Origin: an uncultured Eubacteriales bacterium
Lineage (GTDB): Bacteria > Bacillota_A > Clostridia > Oscillospirales > Oscillospiraceae
Length of the DNA stretch: 64,000 nucleotides
NCBI GenBank assembly: GCA_900319835.1
Contig: ONPY01000004.1
Span: forward strand, 1 to 64,000
Direction: 5' to 3'
Shown here in pieces: positions 57,931 to 64,000 of the stretch (the stretch's first letter is position 1; each line of letters starts with the position of its first letter). A program made the position numbers and the translations under genes. The notes under the pieces are model-generated. The model did not search any database. It had not been told where the DNA came from and worked only from the letters and a program-made list of their open reading frames with translations.

Positions 57931-59313
57931 TTACTTTTCCGCATAAGCGGCGAGCACGCCCTTGTAGGTCATATAACAGTCGAACTTGCCGACGACCTCA
58001 AAGGGGGCGTGCATGCTCAGCACCGGAACACCCGCGTCGATGGTGTCGATGTTGCGTTTGGCCATGAACTTGGCGATGGTACCGCCGCCGCCCTGGTCGA
58101 CCTTGCCCAGCTCGGCCATTTGCCAGACGACCTTGTTTTGCGCAAACAATTCTCTGAGATGACCCACGACCTCGGCCGAGGCGTCGCTGGAGCCGGACTT
58201 GCCGCGGGCGCCGGTGAACTTGCAGACGCCGAGACCGTAGTTGATGCGGGAGGCGTTGCTCTTTTCCGAGACCTCCGGGTAGAGGGGGTCGAAGGCCGCG
58301 GTCACATCGGCGGAGAGACAGAAGCTCTTTTCATAGCAGCGGCGCAGCGCCACGCCCTGGCTCTCGCACAGGTCCGCCATGAAGGTGTCAAAGGCCTCGC
58401 TCTGCATGCCGGAGACGCCCTCGGAGCCGATCTCCTCCTTGTCCGCGAGGATGCAGACGCAGGTGCGCGCGGGCTCTTCGACATCGAAGATGGCCTTGAG
58501 CTCGGCATAGGCGCAAACGCGGTCGTCATGGCCGTAGCCGCCGATCAGCGAGCGGTCAAGGCCGATCTCGCACACGTCAAAGGCGGGGACGGCGACGAGT
58601 TCGGCAGAGAGGAAGTCCTCCTCTGTCATATCATACAGGTCGTTGAGAATGCTCAGCACGGCGAGCTTGACCCGGTCCTTGCCCTCGTCGGCATAGGGTG
58701 CGGAGCCGATGAGGATGCTCAGTCCCTCGCCGGTGATGCCCTCGGAGAGGGTCTTCTTCATCTGGTCGGCCGCCAGGTGGGGCAGCAGATCGGTGATGAC
58801 GAACTTCGGCTCGCCCTTCTCGCGGCCAATGGTGATATCCACCGTGCTGCCGTCACGCAGCGCGACGGTGCCATGCAGCTCCAGCGGGATCGTGACCCAC
58901 TGGTACTTCTTGATGCCGCCGTAGTAGTGGGTGCGGAAATAGCAGAGCTCATCGCTCTCATAGACCGGGATCTGCTTGAGGTCAAGACGCGGCGAGTCCA
59001 CGTGCGCGCCGGCAATTACCGCGCCCTCGGCCAGGCTCTTTTTGCCGATCACGGCGAGGAGCAGCGCCTTGCCGCGGTTGTTCTGATAAATCTTCATGCC
59101 CGCCTTGAGCTCCATGCCCGGGACATAGGGGACAAAGCCGTTCTCTTCTGCCTCGGCGATCGCGTTTTTCACGGCCTCGCGCTCGGTGCGGGAATTGTTG
59201 AGATAGCGCATATATTCCCCGCAGTATTCCTCGCAGCGGATCCGTTCGTCTGTCTCAATCAGGTCATAACCGTTCTTCTGCTCATAGAAAAGCTTTTTTC
59301 TCAGTTCATCCAT
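57931..59313 (-). CDS. M18 family aminopeptidase, second paralogue
   Basis: 460 residues. VIAGAHVDSPRLDLKQ carries the first zinc His and the catalytic Asp, YGHDDRVCAYAEL the bridging Asp region, LADKEEIGSEGVSGMQS the Glu pair, and SMHAPFEVVGKFD the last His. It belongs to the M18 subgroup found in clostridia and Thermotoga rather than that of apeB at 3010. Its start overlaps the stop of the TsaC-CoaE gene by eight bases, so it is translationally coupled to it. Confidence 0.92.
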   Translation of the reverse strand: MDELRKKLFYEQKNGYDLIETDERIRCEEYCGEYMRYLNNSRTEREAVKNAIAEAEENGFVPYVPGMELKAGMKIYQNNRGKALLLAVIGKKSLAEGAVIAGAHVDSPRLDLKQIPVYESDELCYFRTHYYGGIKKYQWVTIPLELHGTVALRDGSTVDITIGREKGEPKFVITDLLPHLAADQMKKTLSEGITGEGLSILIGSAPYADEGKDRVKLAVLSILNDLYDMTEEDFLSAELVAVPAFDVCEIGLDRSLIGGYGHDDRVCAYAELKAIFDVEEPARTCVCILADKEEIGSEGVSGMQSEAFDTFMADLCESQGVALRRCYEKSFCLSADVTAAFDPLYPEVSEKSNASRINYGLGVCKFTGARGKSGSSDASAEVVGHLRELFAQNKVVWQMAELGKVDQGGGGTIAKFMAKRNIDTIDAGVPVLSMHAPFEVVGKFDCYMTYKGVLAAYAEK

Positions 59314-60517
59314 GGGATTTCACAACCTCCGAAAATGATTTTTTGCACAGGTCCGAAAATTGATTCACATCGCCGTTGTTATACAGGATATGATCACATT
59401 TTTCTTTAAAGTAATCATCGCCCTTCTGGGCATCAATGCGTTCCGCCGCCCGCTCGGCGCTGATACCGTCCCGGCGCATGATGCGCTCTAGCCGGGAAGC
59501 GCGGGAAGCAAGCACGCCCACGACCGCATCGCAGCGCTCGTCGAGGCCGGAGGAGATCAGCTCGATGGCGTCGAGCGCGGCAAGCGCGCCGCCCGCCATC
59601 GCCCAGGCGCGCAGGCGGCGCTGCACCTCGGCTTTGATGAAGCGGTGGGTAATCGCGTTGAGCTCCTCAAGGGCGCCGCTGTCGGAGAAGACAAGCGCGG
59701 CAAGCGCTTTGCGGTCGATCTTCCCGTCCCGCAGCGCCGCGGGAAAGCGGGCGCCGAGCGCGGCAGTCAGCTCGCGGTCATTTGCCAGCAGTTCGTGATA
59801 GATCGCATCGCAGTCCAGCGTCAGCGCGCCAAGCTCCCGCAGCGCTTCGAGCGCGGTGGTCTTGCCGCTGCCGCTGGGGCCCGTGATGCCGATGATCGTC
59901 ATGCCGTCCACGAGCGCGTCGGCGATCTCCTCCTCGCCCAGGGCGCCGCGGCGCAGGATGCGATACGGCGTCTCGGCCATGGAGATAAGCGTGGATTCGC
60001 GCCCGATGCCGCACGCGCCGCCGTCGATCACGCCCTCGATTTTGCCGTCAAAGTACGCCATGACCTTATCCGCGGTCTTGGGGCTCTCCTCGCCGGAGGG
60101 ATTGGCCGAAGGGGCGGCAAAGGGCAGGCCCGTCAGCTCCAGCAGGCGGAGCGTCAGCGGGTGGTCCGGGCAGCGCAGCCCCACCGTGTCGCCGCCGGCG
60201 AGCACGACGGGCGGGACCTCTTCGCGCGCCTTGAGTACGATCGTCAGCGGGCCGGGCCAAAAGCGGGCGGCAAGAGTCTTTGCCTGGGGCGGGACGGAGA
60301 GGCAGTATCGCTCCATCTCCTCCGCGCCGTGCACCATCAGCGACAGCGGCTTATAGGACGGGCGGCCCTTGACCTCATAGATCTTTTCGACCGCGTCGGC
60401 GTCAAGACCGTTTGCCGCCAGGCCGTAGACCGTCTCGGTCGGCACGGCGACGAGGCCGCCGTTTTTCAGGATCTCCGCCGCGCCGGTGAGATCGTTTGTA
60501 AATATTTCTGTTTTCAT
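59306..60517 (-). CDS. Fusion of L-threonylcarbamoyladenylate synthase and dephospho-CoA kinase
   Basis: 403 residues in one uninterrupted frame. Residues 1-205 are a TsaC/Sua5-type domain (GGLVAVPTETVYGLAANG, KGRPSYKPLSLMV, FAAPSANPSGEESP), making the tRNA t6A precursor. Residues 206-403 are CoaE-like (GITGPSGSGKTTALEAL, LDCDAIYHELL, RRDGISAERAAERIDAQ, HILYNNGDVNQF), making CoA from dephospho-CoA. No ribosome site precedes Met206, so it is a true fusion. The P-loop is GPSGSGKT rather than the common GGIGSGKS. The start at 60517 follows CGGAGAA. Confidence 0.88.
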   Translation of the reverse strand: MKTEIFTNDLTGAAEILKNGGLVAVPTETVYGLAANGLDADAVEKIYEVKGRPSYKPLSLMVHGAEEMERYCLSVPPQAKTLAARFWPGPLTIVLKAREEVPPVVLAGGDTVGLRCPDHPLTLRLLELTGLPFAAPSANPSGEESPKTADKVMAYFDGKIEGVIDGGACGIGRESTLISMAETPYRILRRGALGEEEIADALVDGMTIIGITGPSGSGKTTALEALRELGALTLDCDAIYHELLANDRELTAALGARFPAALRDGKIDRKALAALVFSDSGALEELNAITHRFIKAEVQRRLRAWAMAGGALAALDAIELISSGLDERCDAVVGVLASRASRLERIMRRDGISAERAAERIDAQKGDDYFKEKCDHILYNNGDVNQFSDLCKKSFSEVVKSHG

Positions 60518-60552
60518 ATTTCTCCGTTTCAGACGTGCCGTGGCGCAGCGCC

Positions 60553-60602
60553 CCTCATCCGTCACGGCCAAGCCCGTGACACCTTCCCCCCAGGGGGAAG
60601 GC
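60553..60602. repeat. Palindromic repeat inside the end of prfA
   Basis: CCTCATCC, GTCACGG/CCGTGAC hairpin, ACACCTTCCCCC/GGGGGAAGG hairpin. Same frame as the 58-base units at 16685-16800, with different but paired stem bases. It supplies the last codons and stop of prfA. Confidence 0.7.
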
Positions 60603-61647
60603 CTGTTTCATTCTGCTCCGCAAGTCTGGCCGCCTGGTCGGCGGTGACGAGGGCGTCAATGAGCGCGTCGAGATCGCCGTCCATGATCGAGGCGATGTTG
60701 AAGCTGCGCCCCTCGCCGCTGAGACGGTGGTCGGTCACGCGGTTCTGGGGAAAGTTGTAGGTGCGGATGCGCTCGCTGCGGTCACCGCTGCCGATCTGGC
60801 TGCGGCGCTCCTGGGCGACAGAGGCGCGCTGCTTTTCCTGCTCGGCCTCATAGAGGCGCGCGCGCAGGATCTGCATGGCACGATCCTTGTTTTTATACTG
60901 GCTGCGCTCGTCCTGGCACTCGACGACCGTGCCGGTCGGCAGGTGCGTGATGCGGATGGCGCTTTCGGTTTTGTTGACGTGCTGCCCGCCCGCGCCGGAG
61001 GAGCGGTAGGTATCGATCTTCAGATCGTTGGGGTCAAGGCGGAACTCCACCTCGCCGATCTCGGGCAGGACGGCGACCGTGGCCGCCGAGGTATGGATCC
61101 TTCCGCCGGATTCGGTGACCGGGACGCGCTGGACGCGGTGGCCGCCGGCCTCGAACTTGAGGCGGGACCAGGCGCCCTCGCCTTCGACGACGAAGCTGAT
61201 CTCCTTAAAGCCGCCAAGCTCGGTCTCGCTGGCATTCGCCACATCGACGCGCCAGCCCTTCCGTTCGGCATACATCGAATACATGCGAAAGAGGTCAGCG
61301 GCAAACAGCATGCCCTCCTCCCCGCCGACGCCGCCGCGGATCTCCATAATGACGTTTTTCCCGTCGTTCGGGTCCTTCGGCAGCAGCAGGAGACGGATCT
61401 CGTCCTCGCGCGCTTCCCTCTCCGCTTTGGCGGCGCGGTATTCCTCCTCGTCGCCGAGTTCCAGCGCAGCGTCCATATCGTCGCAGGCGGCGCTGTAAGC
61501 GCGGTAGGCCTCGACGATCGGCGCGATCTCACGCGCCTCTCGGTCGCAGGCGGCGAAGGCCGCGGCGTCGGAATAGACCTCCGGCCGCGCCATGCGGGCG
61601 CAAAGCTCTTCGTATTGATTTTTCAGCTTTTCCAGCTTTTCAAACAT
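60562..61647 (-). CDS. prfA: Peptide chain release factor 1
   Basis: 361 residues; terminates translation at UAA and [18 protein letters not shown] has the PxT recognition tripeptide (PVT), and [18 protein letters not shown] the GGQ motif that triggers hydrolysis. The normal end is near [13 protein letters not shown]; about 13 further residues ([13 protein letters not shown]) are encoded by a palindromic intergenic-type repeat. The start at 61647 has a weak GAAGG. No prmC-type methyltransferase follows here. Confidence 0.95.
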   Translation of the reverse strand: MFEKLEKLKNQYEELCARMARPEVYSDAAAFAACDREAREIAPIVEAYRAYSAACDDMDAALELGDEEEYRAAKAEREAREDEIRLLLLPKDPNDGKNVIMEIRGGVGGEEGMLFAADLFRMYSMYAERKGWRVDVANASETELGGFKEISFVVEGEGAWSRLKFEAGGHRVQRVPVTESGGRIHTSAATVAVLPEIGEVEFRLDPNDLKIDTYRSSGAGGQHVNKTESAIRITHLPTGTVVECQDERSQYKNKDRAMQILRARLYEAEQEKQRASVAQERRSQIGSGDRSERIRTYNFPQNRVTDHRLSGEGRSFNIASIMDGDLDALIDALVTADQAARLAEQNETGLPPGGKVSRAWP

Positions 61648-61827
61648 GGCCTTCGGCGCCTCGCTCGCTTGTAGATATCGGTATGATATTTTATCACAAT
61701 TCCCCCCGTCTGTAAACAAGGCCGGGACGATTCTGAAGAATTCTCAAAAAGGGACGCCGGCGCTTGACGAGCGGCGAGATCAAGCGGATAATGAGGATAC
61801 GAAGAAATCCTGGAAAGGGCGAAAGAG

Positions 61828-63585
61828 ATGAAAAAACTTTCTGTTTATCTTGCCGCTGTGCTTGCCGTGCTGCTGCTCGGCGGCTGCGGCGTCACACCCG
61901 GCACGGCAAACGCGCCCGCGCCGGAGGAAGAGATCGAGACCGTCGTCGTGACGGACGTAAAAGGTCTGCTCGGCGCGCTTGCGCCGGAGAGATACGTCGT
62001 GATCGACGCGGAGGAGCTGCGTCTTGACGAGGCGGCGGACTACGGCTTCGGCTACTCCACGGGCGCCTATACCTGGGAGTCTGTGGGCGGAGGCGAATAC
62101 GCGCTTGTGATCCGGGGAGTTGATGGGCTTACGATCAAATCTGCGCGTGAGGGCGGCTGTCTTCTCTCGACCGGCGCCGCGACCGCGAGCGTCTTAACGC
62201 TGCGCGGCTGCAGCAACGTGACGCTCGCGGGACTGACGCTCGGCCACCGCGGCGAGCCCGCTTACTGCTGCGGGGACGTGCTGTACTGCGACAGCTGCGA
62301 GGATGTTGCCGTGCGCGACTGCGAGCTGTTCGGCTGCGGTGTGACGGCCGTGAACGCCTGGAAGTGCACACGGCTGACGGTCGAGGGCAGCACGCTGCGC
62401 GATTGCTCGAGCGCGGCGGTCAATGCGATGCAGTGCACCAACATGCAGGTACGCGATTGCGAGATCCTGCGCTGCGGGCGCGGCGGCGGCTTTGGCGGCG
62501 CCGCGCTGTATGCGTCGTACTGTAACGGTCTGGCGCTCATCAACAGCAGCGTGCGCGACGGGGAGAACGATTTTCTTCTCGAGACGATGAATTCCTCCTC
62601 GGTTTGTCTGCTCGGCTGTGAGGCGACGGGCAATACTTTTTCCGAGGCGCTCTTCCGCGTCTATGGCGGCGGCGTGACCGTAAGCGGCAGCGCGCTCAGC
62701 GGCAACAAGTTCGGCAGCTGCTACGCAAACGGCAGCGCCTTTGCGGTGACGGAGAGCGGAGGGACGCTTGAGAGCTTTGCAGACTTTGCCGATATGGAGC
62801 GCAAGCCCTTTGAGGGAGAATACATCGGGCCCGCGCCGTACGTGACGCCAAGTGACGTCTATGTTGACGACTATGACGTCAGCTATGTGACGCCGGGCAG
62901 TGTCGTTTCTCTCCCTGTGCACGAGCCGACCGAATGGCAAGACGCGCCGCGAGAGGTGCACGTCACGACCGTGGACGAGCTGCTTGCCGCCGTCGCGCCG
63001 CACACGATCGTGTATCTCGACGGCGAGGAATTTGACCTCTCCACAGCCTCGGATTACGGCGGGAGCGGCGGTGACTATTACGTGTGGAGCGAGACCTTTG
63101 ACGGGCCGGAGCTGATCTTTGTCAAACTCGAGGACTTTTCGCTTGTCGGCGGTGGGATGGGCACGACGCTCGTCTCGACGCAGCCGCGCTATGCCGACGT
63201 ACTGGGCTTTGACAACTGCTTTGCGATCCGCCTTTCGGATATGACCGTCGGGCATAACGAAGAGCCGGGCTATTGCAGCGGCGGCGTGCTGGACTTTACC
63301 AATTGCGGCGACGTCACGGTAGAGCGCTGCGGCCTGTTCGGCTGCGGCACCGTAGGCATTACGGCGACGACCAGCTATGATCTCGCCGTGAGGGAGACAA
63401 ACATCTATGACTGCAGCTATGTCGGCGCGCAGCTCTACGGCGTGAAGAACATGGTGTTCACCGATTGCTCGATCACCGACTGCGGCACCGACGGCTTTGG
63501 ATTCAACGGGCTGCAGATCGGCGAGAGCATCGACGTCTCTTACAACGATCAGAGCCTTCCGAACGGCAGCTTCACCGTTGACTGA
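61828..63585 (+). CDS. Duplicated right-handed beta-helix lipoprotein
   Basis: 585 residues; lipobox LLLGGCG with Cys20. Two homologous parallel-beta-helix domains are separated by a Tyr/Asp-rich linker: about 33-250 (YCCGDVLYCDSCEDVAVRDC, ELFGCG) and about 375-585 (YCSGGVLDFTNCGDVTVERC, GLFGCG). Each begins with a VTTVDELLAAVAP-like strand-helix unit. Cys is unusually frequent for a surface protein. Such folds bind or cleave glycans, but I see no catalytic signature. Surface-exposed; function unknown. Confidence 0.82.
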   Translation: MKKLSVYLAAVLAVLLLGGCGVTPGTANAPAPEEEIETVVVTDVKGLLGALAPERYVVIDAEELRLDEAADYGFGYSTGAYTWESVGGGEYALVIRGVDGLTIKSAREGGCLLSTGAATASVLTLRGCSNVTLAGLTLGHRGEPAYCCGDVLYCDSCEDVAVRDCELFGCGVTAVNAWKCTRLTVEGSTLRDCSSAAVNAMQCTNMQVRDCEILRCGRGGGFGGAALYASYCNGLALINSSVRDGENDFLLETMNSSSVCLLGCEATGNTFSEALFRVYGGGVTVSGSALSGNKFGSCYANGSAFAVTESGGTLESFADFADMERKPFEGEYIGPAPYVTPSDVYVDDYDVSYVTPGSVVSLPVHEPTEWQDAPREVHVTTVDELLAAVAPHTIVYLDGEEFDLSTASDYGGSGGDYYVWSETFDGPELIFVKLEDFSLVGGGMGTTLVSTQPRYADVLGFDNCFAIRLSDMTVGHNEEPGYCSGGVLDFTNCGDVTVERCGLFGCGTVGITATTSYDLAVRETNIYDCSYVGAQLYGVKNMVFTDCSITDCGTDGFGFNGLQIGESIDVSYNDQSLPNGSFTVD

Positions 63586-63592
63586 AAAATTA

Positions 63593-63628
63593 AAAAAAGT
63601 GCGGATGGAGTTCCATCCGCACTTTTTC
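63593..63628. terminator. Bidirectional terminator
   Basis: AAAAAGTGCGGATGG/CCATCCGCACTTTTT between the beta-helix gene and the convergent tmcAL. Confidence 0.88.
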
Positions 63629-63640
63629 TGTTTATTCGAC

Positions 63641-64000
63641 TTATTCGACGATGCGAGGGCCGCTGCGCCAGTCGGCGCCTCCGCGGCGCTCCTCCGACGC
63701 GCGGTAACCCAGGACATAGAGATCATGCGCGGCCGCGCCGAGTGAAAAGATCGTCTCGCTCCGCTCACCCAGCTCGCGCACGGAGGCGGGCTTGGTCACG
63801 ATCGGGATCTTGCTCGTCTCCTTCAGTGCGCCGAGCATTTCGCGTCCCCTTGCGTTTGCCGCAAGCAGACGGGCATAGGGCGGGATGCCGGCTGCCATGC
63901 CGTCTGTGATGCCAAGAGCAGCGCAGCAGCACGCGCGGCGCACGCGGGACATGGCAAGGCGCTTGTTCTTCGCGGCGGCAAAGACGGCGTCGAGCGTCGG
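63641..64000 (-). CDS. tmcAL: tRNA(Met) cytidine acetate ligase, C-terminal part
   Basis: The gene runs off the right edge; the frame is open to 64000. The visible 120 codons (ending GGADWRSGPRIVE) include KRLAMSRVRRACCCAALGI, PPYARLLAANARGREML and LKETSKIPIVTK, matching the C-terminal region of TmcAL/YlbM, which makes N4-acetylcytidine at the elongator tRNA(Met) wobble base. The catalytic N-terminal nucleotidyltransferase domain is outside the window. Confidence 0.82.
   Translation of the reverse strand, partial: PTLDAVFAAAKNKRLAMSRVRRACCCAALGITDGMAAGIPPYARLLAANARGREMLGALKETSKIPIVTKPASVRELGERSETIFSLGAAAHDLYVLGYRASEERRGGADWRSGPRIVE

Overview
This window reads as chromosomal DNA of a GC-rich (roughly 60% by eye) anaerobic Bacillota, most likely an Oscillospiraceae-type gut clostridium. 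Supporting signs are a CIRCE-controlled groESL operon, a butyryl-CoA/4-hydroxybutyrate-type CoA-transferase, pyruvate phosphate dikinase, a K+-type membrane pyrophosphatase, Gram-positive regulators (LacI, DeoR, MntR/DtxR), strong AGGAGG ribosome sites and short palindromic intergenic repeats. A butyrate-forming, inositol-using Oscillibacter/Dysosmobacter-like organism would fit; that placement is inference. No rRNA, tRNA, transposase, phage gene or CRISPR array was recognised.

Left backbone (1-24.3 kb): housekeeping genes in short operons. They are an RNA methyltransferase, PepF and M18 peptidases, a substrate-binding lipoprotein whose domain is circularly permuted, a catalytically altered E2-like acyltransferase, ppdK, the rimM-trmD(GNAT fusion)-rsmA cluster, an SMR exporter, a CoA-transferase, an FMN-riboswitch-controlled riboflavin transporter, cstA, an RlmL-type methyltransferase, a lipid kinase and groESL.

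Central block (about 24.4-54.1 kb): probably an acquired metabolic island. It is bracketed by two nearly identical hairpin sequences (24408 and 54073) and, outside these, by 3' remnants of two divergently oriented genes. From right to left it holds: PHP and NUDIX genes behind a DeoR regulator; a ten-gene minus-strand operon (archaeal-type GAPDH, archaeal-type PGK, split transketolase, LarA-like protein, Ldh2-type dehydrogenase, iolE, iolB, iolD, iolG); an ABC importer with a fused double permease; a membrane protein; five paralogous HAD-like proteins that all lack the usual second motif-I aspartate; MgtC; a LacI regulator; a circularly permuted phosphoglycerate mutase; a PfkB kinase; and a membrane pyrophosphatase. 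Three LacI-type operators sit at the same distance downstream of three different promoters, so the importer, the HAD/mutase/pyrophosphatase operon and lacI are probably one regulon. The DeoR protein probably controls the inositol operon through a cluster of TTGTTA-like sites. The block looks like a route for cyclitols, perhaps phosphorylated ones, feeding an unusual aldehyde-phosphate to acyl-phosphate to acid branch. The PGK-like and mutase-like enzymes each lack a substrate-binding residue, so that branch may not be ordinary glycolysis.

Right backbone (54.8-64 kb): a membrane-anchored C-type-lectin-like protein, an LCP cell-wall ligase, MntR-like regulator, a second M18 peptidase, a TsaC-CoaE fusion, prfA with a tail encoded by a repeat, a duplicated beta-helix lipoprotein and the end of tmcAL.
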